A stretch of 30,148 nucleotides of DNA, taken from NCBI GenBank assembly GCA_038496445.1, contig JALMLS010000067.1, positions 1-30,148 on the forward strand, in the 5' to 3' direction. Of this stretch, positions 9,997 to 18,827 are shown piece by piece. This DNA comes from Trichosphaerium sp. ATCC 40318 (Eukaryota > Discosea > Flabellinia > Trichosidae). The notes under the pieces were generated by a model. That model saw only the letters and a program-made list of their open reading frames with translations, made no database searches and had not been told where the DNA came from. A program made the position numbers and the translations under genes. Each line of letters starts with the position of its first letter. The first letter of the stretch is position 1.

Positions 9997-11148
9997 TTAA
10001 TCTTTACATAGTGAATCAATAACATCTTGCAGGACAGCACGCTCCTATATACACGAAATTAGCACGAAAAACAATGACAATGCTGGAAAAAACAACCTTT
10101 TTGCTGACAAGGTCAAACTCTTCAATGAAATAATGAAAGTGCTTGAAAGCACTATTCAAATGAGCTTCTTCTCCCAAATCTTTGATCTTTGAAAAGTGTT
10201 CATAGTATATATGAGCGTAAACACGGAACAGCCTAATCGCTGTATTAGTAAAGTTACAAAACTCAAAACGGAAGCAAGGCTTTTTTGGATTTTTTTTTTT
10301 TTGGAAATTTCGTTCTTTTTGACTTAAAAATGTCAGTTTCTTTGATTTGTTGCCGCCATTGCTTAATATGTTATTAGGTATAAATATAACATACCGTTTA
10401 AAAATAGTTTTGACAAGATTTACAAAATCACGAGGGAATGGTGCCGTTTCATCAATTGGAAAATAGTGTTCATCAGCAATTTTACTTTCAATCCAAGCCA
10501 TAAGCTTCTCTACATACACAACTGCTGGAACAGATTCTGGTTTACCATCTACATAAAATACTTAACGTGATATGGTCAATTAAAGCCATTAATGAACGTG
10601 AGCGAGGTGTGAAAGTTGAGATCTCTTTTTTTTTTTTTTTTGTTGTTTGGCGTTACCTTCTGCCCATAGATATTCATAGTTCGGTCCTGCTGTCATACGA
10701 GGGTAGTCTTTGACGTTAACATACTCAGCTATTGAACCAAAAAGGAGGTTTGTGTTATTAAAAAAGTCTATTGTGTTTACTGCAAGCCATTCTATATAAA
10801 AACTATTAGTACGTGATACGTTATCGCCTCTTCATCTATTTTAAAACGAAAACGAGCGTTTATAAGAAAGGCAAGTACTACTTCGTTTTCAACAGTTAAA
10901 ACGAATAGCTCGTACCATTTAGGTTCTCTCCTATTGTTTACGATGAGTATAACTGCGATAGTAATAATAGTCAAACAAATTGCACTTGGCGTACCAGGAG
11001 GTAGCTTTACTAGCTCTTTGACCTTTGAACCAAGCCCTAACGTAGCTTTTGTATCTTTGGTGTGCAATTGGAATCTTGATCCTTTGTTATGTCCTTTCTT
11101 TGGTTTAAAGGTCTTATCTTTGCTACGTTGGAATATCTTCTGGTGCAT
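9997..11148 (-). CDS. MOB1: MOB kinase activator 1 (Mob1/phocein family)
   Basis: Six exons on the complement: 10995-11148, 10916-10930, 10657-10791, 10395-10548, 10097-10232 and 9997-10044. They splice in phase to 213 aa, the usual MOB1 length. The start reads SKDKTFKPKK, matching the conserved MOB1 N-terminus. Further signatures are LNEWLAVNT, AGPNYEYLWAEDGK, FPRDFVNLVKTIFKRLFRVY and EEAHLNSAFKHF. MOB1 is the regulatory subunit that activates LATS/NDR kinases in Hippo and mitotic-exit signalling. Exon 2 is a 15-nt microexon supplying the ENLN part of PPGENLNEW. Oddly, the two zinc-binding cysteines of the family (EFCTxxxCP) are replaced, reading EYVNVKDYP with Val81 and Tyr86. The two zinc histidines (H160 and H165 in HIYYEH) remain. 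Otherwise the protein looks intact. Confidence 0.93.
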
Positions 11149-11261
11149 TTGTGAGCTTTAGTTGTTGCAACGAGATAATCACGGTCAAACGCCGTCTTGC
11201 GAAGAAATAAAGCCAACAGCACATAAAATCCTGGGGAACACCAAAGCGCTTGTTTAATACT
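11149..11261. promoter_or_regulatory. shared divergent promoter of MOB1 and YIF1
   Basis: Only 113 bases separate the start codon of MOB1 (minus strand) from that of YIF1 (plus strand). Both 5' UTRs and both promoters must fit here or overlap the coding exons. No TATA box is evident. Two housekeeping genes sharing one short gap suggests a bidirectional promoter, which is inferred from position only. Confidence 0.6.
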
Positions 11262-13618
11262 ATGAGTGGTCCAGGTTATATCCCTCCTGCGCAACCAGGC
11301 TATTCCTCGCCTTTCGATAACTGTACAAGAAAATTGCGTTACGATAGCAACTTTAACCAGTATTCTAGCAACACAAGAACCTGGGCATAACGGAGAGTAC
11401 GCAGATGAAGGTCCTGGCTTTTTTGACGATTCAATAAACACGCAATACAATGGCCCTAATTACGGTCAACCACAACCGTACCAGCAACCACCACAACAAC
11501 CACAACCATATTATACAGTACGACAGACAAAATACTAAAAAGCAACGTGGCATTAAAACTCGTTTAAATCGCCTAATTTCACGCTAAATCATATACTACT
11601 CTGTATTCTAACGCGCGTAGCAACAAGAACCACAACAGCAACCACAACAGCCATATCAGCCTGTACAACCAGTACAACAGCCTCAATATGGTGTTGGGTA
11701 CCAAAACCCGCAACAAACTGCCCCAGGAAGTACGTTCACTAAAGAAAATCTGTTTTTTGAAATGACGTCACGTTATTAACGTTTTTTCTCTAGTAGCCGC
11801 ACCTTTTGCACAAATGGGCGGTCAAGCACCTTTCCAGAATCCTATTGCGAATGTAGCAGCTACTATTGGCGTAGCACAAGCAGGGGTATGGTAGTAAGAA
11901 GATAAAACGTTGTCGAATTTTTTCTGACTTTTTGAAAAAAAAAACCACGTGTTTGTATTTGAAAGAGCCTTTTTCGTAGTATAATAAGCTACAGTGGGCG
12001 CTTTTTTTAAATTATTAGTGACTACTTTCATTTGGAAAGAAATTGTTTTTTTTCTGTTTCTCTGCTTCAGAAACTTCTTCTTTTGGACCGCTTTTGCTAT
12101 CAAGTATCCTGTAAATTGTAAGCAAGTGTTTGTAGCTTAATTGGTTAGAGCCGTCCGCTGTTAACGGGAAAGATGGTGGTTCAAGTCCACTCAAACACTC
12201 TTTTGTCTTGCACACTTTTTTTTTGTTTTTTAATTTGGGGTCTTCCTGTCGGTTCCTTTTTTCTTTGTTTTTGTGCTTATTCTCTTTATAGGGTTATATT
12301 GCAAAAAGTCAAGCTGTTACTCAACAATGGTTCCAGTGGTTAAAGTACTACTTTGCTGTTAATAATAGATATGTTTTCAATAAGCTTGGTATAGTAATTT
12401 TTCCAGTTGCTCATAAGGTACGCTTAAATTTATTTAAAGTACATTAATAATAAGATTTTTCAAAAAACGCTATTAGAAGCTAAGCATTGGTTGTTTTCGT
12501 TCTTTTTTTTTTTGACAGCTGAGTGTCAAATGACATTTTGTTTCTTATTTTTTTCTGTCTTTTTCCTTTTTCAAATGATTATTAGTTTGTTTTTCTGACT
12601 TATAGTGTAGTCATGGTCTCGTGGTACAGGTGGAAATATTGGTCATGAGGTATTTCTACCACCTGACCAAGATCCAGCATACAATGCACCTGATCTATAC
12701 CTACCCGTCATGTCATTTATCACCTACGTCTTAATCATGGGCGTATTTTTTGGTACTACATTAAAGTACGTTTTTTCACACAAAAAAAAATCCCATGAAG
12801 ACTTCCATCTGTTTACCTCTTAGACATGTATCTGAGCTATTAGCAAACAAACAATTTTATATGCTTTGTTTTTTTATTGGCTCGTCAAGGTCATGTCCAG
12901 CTTTGGTAGTTTTTTTTTTCTTATTGTTTTGTTTGGTCACTTATGTTTTTTTTTCTCTTAGATTCACTCCTGAGGTCATTGGAAGTGTTGGTACAAGTGG
13001 TTTAGCAGTTTGGGGTTTTGAAGTTTTTTTGATAAGTGCTGGACTTTATTTACTCGGTTTCCGTAATTCTGTATCTCTCCTTGATATGATAAGCTATAGT
13101 GGTTACAAATTTGTTGGGTACGTTTTTTCTGGCGACTATAATGTTGATGCGCTTTTTTTTTGCTTTTTTTGACTTTGTTTTTGGTTTAGGATGGTTGTAA
13201 ACGTTTCTGCAGGCATGATTTTTGGATCTTATGTTTTTTATGCATGTCTTATATTCAATTCTATTATGGCCTCTATTTTCATGGTACGTTCTATGAAGGA
13301 AACCTCGAACCTTTTTTTTTTTTTTTTTTTGTAAAATCAAACAAAAAAACTTGTTTCTCTCGGCCTACTGTTAGACCTTATTTATTATTTCTTTAGGTTA
13401 AAACATATAGATTGGTTATACCTAAACAGACACAATACCAATCACAAAGGAATTACTTTTTACTTTTCATTGCAGCACTTCAATTTTTGATTGCATTTTT
13501 CTTATGTTATCTTGATTTCAAAGATGGTATTTTCTCATCTATGAGCACTGGTAGTACTATGGGATCAGCAGCTTCTGTAGATCCAGGTATACCGAAAAAT
13601 ACCCAAACATTATCATGA
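11262..13618 (+). CDS. YIF1: YIF1-family protein (YIP1-interacting factor, ER-Golgi transport)
   Basis: Nine exons: 11262-11322, 11369-11517, 11621-11729, 11794-11885 (or from 11797), 12292-12417, 12611-12765, 12962-13117, 13190-13283 and 13397-13618. They join in phase to about 387 aa. Family hallmarks are WLKYYFAVNNRYV, LGIVIFPVAHKSW, NAPDLYLPVMSFITYV and ISYSGYKFVGM. YIF1 partners with YIP1 in ER and Golgi membranes and acts in vesicle transport between them. The conserved C-terminal part has about five hydrophobic segments between residues ~215 and ~360. The N-terminal 130 residues are a cytosolic Gln/Pro/Tyr-rich tract, making the protein longer than the ~300-aa animal versions. Exon 4 has a tandem TAGTAG acceptor, so one residue may be optional. 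Intron 4 (406 nt) contains a tRNA gene in the same orientation. Confidence 0.93.
12127..12200 (+). tRNA. tRNA-Asn (anticodon GUU)
   Basis: Acceptor stem GTGTTTG (12127-12133) pairs perfectly with CAAACAC (12193-12199), leaving discriminator T at 12200. The D-arm region reads TAGCTTAATTGGTTAGAGC, matching the A-box. The anticodon loop CTGTTAA carries GTT at 12161-12163, flanked by CCG/CGG. The T-arm is GGTGG-TTCAAGT-CCACT, matching the B-box, and a T-rich run follows at 12216. There is no tRNA intron. The gene lies wholly within intron 4 of YIF1 (11886-12291), on the same strand. Confidence 0.93.
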
Positions 13619-13972
13619 ACACGTTATCGTCTTATCAATGTCAATGATTTTGAAAAAAAGAGAGAGTACAGTGACAGTCACGTGTTACAAAAAGCTTCAC
13701 CAAAATGTAAAAAAAATTCTCAGAAAAAGATAAAAATAAACTAACTAAGTACACCTACCTTTCGGTTTATTTTTCCCTAGTCATCCAACACCGTATTATT
13801 GTTTATAGATACTATTTATCAAATTGGTAATTCTGACAAATGGAGTTTGCATAAACGACAACAAGGCCATTTTTAGTGATTTTTGAAGAATTTGGCAGGG
13901 AAATTCACTACATAGTTGGCAACTCGACTACGGAGACTGCAATCTCCTTTCAAATTGAAGTTCTCTTCTTAG
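13619..13972. other. intergenic gap, YIF1 3' UTR and undefined 5' end of the lysine-rich gene
   Basis: About 354 bases without a clear coding frame. A CACGTG lies at 13679-13684. A first exon for the gene entered at 13973 should lie here, but neither ATG near 13638-13644 can be joined to it in phase. Confidence 0.4.
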
Positions 13973-14830
13973 GTATGCGCTTGTACACGTATTGAGGCAA
14001 AAGACGCCAAAATCAATTCGTTTAGGACGAATCTGGCTAAAACTGTTGTAGAGGAACAGGACAGAAGCCAAAATGGCGATAACAGTCAAAATAAGGAGCG
14101 TATAAATTACTACAAGGAAGTTGTGAACTCGACGGGCTTTGGCGCCTCGCTACAGAGTAAAAGTACGCAATTGAGAACAATTAGCGTATTGCCGTTAACC
14201 ATAAACGCAGCTATTCAAGAACTTCAACAGATGGCCATAACAATACGGGAAGACGCATCAAAACATCACAAGACGCCTGCATCAGCTCCCTATGTACATT
14301 TTACTAAAAAAGAACATAAACGTTTTGTCGCTGGTTTTCGGTTTTTCAACAACTGACTATTGTCGTTTTAGGGTCCGAACGAACCTCCCCAACAAGATAG
14401 ACCTCCCTCGCCTACATCTTGCTATGGACCTCCTAGTTTTTTTGGCATAGAAGAAGATCTTATAACCCCTGATCCATACGCTAATCCGTATGTTGATCAA
14501 GAGAATTTTCCGGGGTTTACTTATGCCACACCGGAAGTAGAGCCCTCTCCGGAACTTAAAGAATTATCACTTGAAGAAGAGATAAAACCAATAAAGAGAA
14601 AGCCTAAACTAAAGGAAGAACTGCCTAAAAAGATAAAGCCAACAATGAAGGAGGAACAAACTAAGAAGAGAAAACCAACAATGAAGGAGATGAGAGAAAA
14701 AAAGAAAAAAGAAAAACAAGAAAAAAAAGAGAATAAGCCCTCGTATGAGTCTACAAAACCTAAGAAAGAGAAGAAACCTTCTTATAAATTTAAAAAACCT
14801 AAGAAAAAGAAGAAAAAACCAACAAAGTAG
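13973..14830 (+). CDS. lysine-rich orphan protein, 5' end unresolved
   Basis: Two exons are visible, 13973-14326 and 14372-14830, together about 270 codons to a TAG stop. The upstream boundary is an acceptor (CTTCTTAG) at 13972, so an initial exon is missing from the model. A downstream in-frame ATG near 14231 is a fallback start. The 14327 donor is GTCGCT, a poor match, so the internal intron is uncertain. The first part is polar and probably helical. The middle is Pro-rich (PPQQDRPPSPTSCYGPP) and acidic. The last 80 residues are an extreme Lys/Glu tract with repeated KPKKEKKPSYKFKKPKKKKK-like units. The tail suggests nuclear or nucleic-acid association. I recognise no domain. It converges on the transposase gene, whose own C-terminus is also lysine-rich. 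Confidence 0.5.
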
Positions 14831-15097
14831 AAATCACGAAGGCACCTCTTGTAACAACTAAAAAAAGAAAAAAGTAAGAATTGTTTCTGTGCTCAAATAC
14901 CTTGGTGTTCAGTACGTGATCATGAAAATCTCCACTTTTTTTTTTCAAAATCGCCACTTTTTTATTCTGTCCCAATAGTTGTTTTACACCTTAGTTTACT
15001 CCCCAAAGCCACTACAGCATTGTTTCAATGTGTAACACAAATCTGCTAATGTCATAGACCTTCAGACAACTTACTAAATAAGGAAAAAATGGTATAT

Positions 15098-17267
15098 TTA
15101 TTGAGTCGCTCCAAAGCGTTGTACAGGCACTGAAACACGCTTTGTATGCTGTGTTTGTAAGCGCTGTTTTAACACAACCTCTCCATCAGGTAGCACTTGT
15201 TTAACTTCATGGCTTAAACCAGCTGCAAGTCCAAGAGCTTTTTTTTGTTTTATGATGATAATTCTTTTCTTTTTAGTACTAGAAAGAAGGGGTTTTTTGT
15301 GTCGTACAATGATCACAGTCTTTCTCTTTTTTTTAGGTGGTACCATTGAAGGTTTTAGGCTTTTGCGCTTGCGATTTGCTTTCTTCTTTTTTTCTTCTTC
15401 CTTTCTTTCTTTTTCTTCCCGTTTTTTTCTTTTTTTGTCAATTTTGTGTTGCATACTCAAGACCAGAGGAGTATTGTTTACTTCTACAAATAAAACATTA
15501 ACATTATTTAAAGAACGTTGTAAGGGTAGTACTTTTTTGTTCATCTTTTTTTAAAGCAGCTTGTTTCCTTTTTTCTGTAGTAGAATGAGGGGTACCACTG
15601 CCTTTAACACCTTCTATAACACGGAGTGCTTCTTTACAACTGGCTACAGTGTATTTGACAAGAGTGTCAACTACATGATCAGTGATACTTCCTTTGGCAC
15701 CATATAATTTAAGCACCTGTTGAACATTGCTGTTGTTGCCTTCACTAATATTATTGGTTCGATTATTGAGATGTTCTGGGTTGTTACAACAAAACTGAGC
15801 CCATGTCTTAGGAGGAAACCTAAAAGAATGTAAGCAACATATGTAGAACCAATTAAAACGTGTACTTGCTGACATCATTGCTTGGTGTTACATAATTGTC
15901 TTCTAAATATTGCATATATTTTTTGATATTACCACCTGCTATTATAGCATCCTGTAGATAACAACCATTAGTACTACAACCACTCAAAATACAATGTACC
16001 TCTTTGAATTTGTTCCAAAGCTTCCAAAACTGCTTTTCCTCCGGACAAGTTGTTAAATCCTTACTAAACTGGGTACACCAAGCATATTCGGCCTTGTTCT
16101 TTTCTCCACCCAACCCACATTTCATACGATTCCTTCTATGAGCTTCTGCCACATGAAATAAACAGTGGTAGACAGGCATATCATCTCCCCAAACTTTGAA
16201 AGCAGCTAAGCGTTAAATTAACATTTTTTCAGTCAGTTTTTTTACCTTTTTTCAAATTGACCTCACAGTCAGCCATCATCCGTAAAAAGACAGGACCAAA
16301 AACTTCGTTTAGATGCTCAAAAGCATACACATACTCTGGTAATGTTTTACCTTCTGTTAAAGCCCATCCGATATTAGTTCCCTTAGATGCAACAGGGCCA
16401 ACAGCTTTCAACCAATACATTAATGTCTACAAAAAAAAAATAAGCAAAAAAATTGTGTCTTTTTCTTTACGTGAGATCCAGCATCCGTTGAGTTGTGAAC
16501 AGCATCCACAAACAATGTTTGTTTATTTAACTGTTCTATTAAAGGTACAGCTAAAGGCTCAATGTATGATATGACAGTGTGTTTGGCCATATTTATATAC
16601 ACTGCTTCTCGGTACTTTAGTTTGATGTTTGCGAACACCTGTTGGCGTAGAGTAAGCCTTAAATAGCATATAAAAAAGATTATGATGCAAAAGGTACCTC
16701 AGGGTTTTTTCTTCCTTCTGCGCGTTGTAGACGCACTCTATACATTAACGCATTGTTTGTTGGTACTATGGAAGCATTTAAAGGGTTTTTCGCAGCACAT
16801 AAAGTATTAATAGCCTAAACAGCAATTGAATACTTTAAAAACACCTTGCTACGCACGATCACCCTTTTAGACACTCCTTTTTTATAATCTGTTTGAATTT
16901 CGTGTCCAATGGAATATTTCAACTTAAAGTTCTTTACTGGATCTGGAGTGCACCCAGGAACATGTTCTACACTTTTTAAACAACATTTTCTACAAAGAAA
17001 CTCACGTTTTGTTAACTTCACCATGCCTATTTTGCCAACTTTTGTTTTGTGAGAGTGTATGTTTAAGCGTGCTGAACATTCCGAGTGATTGCATTCAAAA
17101 TAGTATGAAATCTTCTCAGGGTTTTTTTTATGAGGCTTGCTGCCCTTTCGAGTAAATTGGTACCCATGTGAGCGTGCAGAGCTTGTGTAAACAATTGCAC
17201 GCTCATTTGGCACCCAATCTATTAAATTAAGGTCTCCCACGCCTGGGTCTATTACAACAGCTGCCAT
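15098..17267 (-). CDS. MULE (Mutator-like) transposase with N-terminal FLYWCH-like zinc finger
   Basis: Seven exons on the complement: 16845-17267, 16698-16814, 16471-16638, 16246-16426, 15866-16205, 15533-15819 and 15098-15483. They splice in phase to about 633 aa. The N-terminus has a FLYWCH-like zinc finger with C59, C64 and H71/H73 (YFECNHSECSARLNIHSH). The DDE catalytic triad fits the MULE pattern. The first Asp is D225 in TLFVDAVH, the second D289 in MMADCEV, and the Glu E436 in NNRTNNISEGNN. The motif PVYHCLFHVAEAHRR sits between the second Asp and the Glu, as expected. The last 125 residues are a basic Lys/Arg tail (KKRKKREEKERKEEEKK) not typical of the family. The protein should cut and paste DNA in the nucleus. 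No frameshift is seen, so it may be active or recently domesticated. Terminal inverted repeats were not identified. Confidence 0.85.
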
Positions 17268-17331
17268 GCCATGATTGCACTTGTTTTTACTGGTTACTTT
17301 TTTTGGCGCTAAGTTTGCCTTCCTTATACCA

Positions 17332-17990
17332 TGTCACCTTTAGTTATTCCGTGTTACTCTTAGTAAGGTACACTGTGTTACTCTTAGTTTATTCCATGTT
17401 ACTTAGTTTATCCCGTGTTACTTAGTAAGGTACACCATGTCACCCTTAGTTTATCCTGTGTTACTCTCAGGTCATATCTTTTTGTGTCACGCGTACTAAG
17501 GTACACTGTGTTACTCTTAGTTTATTCCGTGTTACTTGGTACACCATGTCACCCTTAGTTTATCCCGTGTTACTCTTAGGTCATACCTTTATGTTACTCT
17601 TAGTTTATTCCGTGTTACCCTTAGTTTATTCCGTGTTACTTAGTAAGGTACACCATGTCACCCTTAGTTTATCCTGTGTTACTCTCAGGTCATACCTTTT
17701 CGTGTTATGCGTAGTAAGGTATACTGTTACTCTTAGGTTATACCGTGTTACCCTTAGTTTATTCCGTGTTCCTCTTAGTAAGGTACACTTAGTTTATTCC
17801 GTGTTACCCTTAGTTTATTCTGTGTTACCCTTAGTTTATTCCGTGTTACTCTTAGTAAGGTACACTTAGTTTATTCCGTGTTACCCTTAGTTTATTCCGT
17901 GTTACTCTTAGGTCATACCATGTCACCCTTAGGTCATTCTGTGTCAGTTACATCATACCATTTCTTGTAGAGCAGGTATTCTGTGACTTT
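17332..17990. repeat. minisatellite of CTTAGTTTATTCCGTGTTAC-type units
   Basis: About 650 bases of imperfect tandem units of roughly 20-25 nt. Recurring blocks are TTAGTTTATTCCGTGTTAC, TTAGTAAGGTACACC, ATGTCACCCTTAG and TCTTAGGTCATACC. They are arranged as higher-order combinations rather than a single monomer. The array begins about 60 bases upstream of the transposase start codon and ends about 100 bases before the inverted-repeat arm. The open frame inside it (17546-17869) is a by-product of the repeat. Confidence 0.85.
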
Positions 17991-18030
17991 TAGTAATGTC
18001 CATGTCCTTAAGGTATACCTTAGGTGTTAT

Positions 18031-18722
18031 AAACTCGATTAGCATTTCTACACCAAAATGAGTGTTTTAATGCTAGAAGAGTAGTTGGAGCTCATTAAAA
18101 ACTTGAACTGAGTTTGAATGTGACAACTACTGGAGTTGCTACATATTCTTGAGCTAGTCAATGCGTCGATTAACTTTATTACACTCATTGTTGGTGTTGT
18201 AATGTTAAAAGAGCACATCAAGCATGATGCTATGTTATGAAGGTTGTAGTCTATGTGATGAAAGCAACACTTATCATTTCTACACTCCAAAAGAGTGTTC
18301 TAATGCTAGAAAAGAACATGTGCTTTGGTACACAAGTAGTTGTTGCCCACTCAAGGGCTTCAGCTCATGTTGTATTGAACTGTTTGCCCACTCAGGGCTA
18401 CAATTTTCAACATGTCTAATGGACAATGACTCGATCGACATCTCTTTATCAATCTGTCATTTCATTTGACAGAGATAAGATGAAGGAGGAGTACAGGTGT
18501 CCATGTTGTACAATAAACATTGATCCACTCAGGACAATATTGTATTGTGACAATGTCTGTGTTCTAATGATACAAAGCACTTGAGAGTATTTTGTGCCAC
18601 TAACATCACACACTATTGAAGTGGTTGTGTTGCTGTATCTTTGAGAGTACAGTCTCATAACCCAAGAACTCGATTAACATTTCTACGCTTTGTACTAAAA
18701 CATGCGTTATAATGATAGAAGA
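18031..18722. repeat. three dispersed copies of a ~50-bp unit
   Basis: A unit with core ATTTCTACAC...TAATGCTAGAAGAG occurs near 18031-18082, 18266-18316 and 18666-18722. The first and third are preceded by AACTCGATTA. The copies are diverged, especially in the middle. Copies two and three lie inside the left arm and so recur in the right arm near 29920-29970 and 29515-29575. Confidence 0.55.
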
Positions 18723-18797
18723 GAACTCTTCATTCTGGGAGTGGACACAGTATTAAAGCTGCAATTACCACATACCCCTTTTTGTTATGCCTTGATA

Positions 18798-18827
18798 GAC
18801 AGTGTTCTGTAACTACAGAACACTGTC
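18798..18827. repeat. perfect 14-bp-stem hairpin
   Basis: GACAGTGTTCTGTA and its exact reverse complement are separated by two bases (AC). The same hairpin recurs in the right arm near 29413-29442. It could extrude as a cruciform or fold in RNA. No function can be assigned. Confidence 0.8.

Noticed and set aside
11262-13618. SCAMP-like membrane protein
   Set aside because: The proline/glutamine-rich N-terminus and several membrane segments first suggested SCAMP. The spliced exons match YIF1 hallmarks (KYYFAVNNRYV, APDLYLPVMSFITYV, YSGYKFVGM), so YIF1 is the better call.
17546-17869. 107-codon hydrophobic frame
   Set aside because: It is the translation of the minisatellite units, repeating VYSVLPLVYSVL; no independent coding signal.
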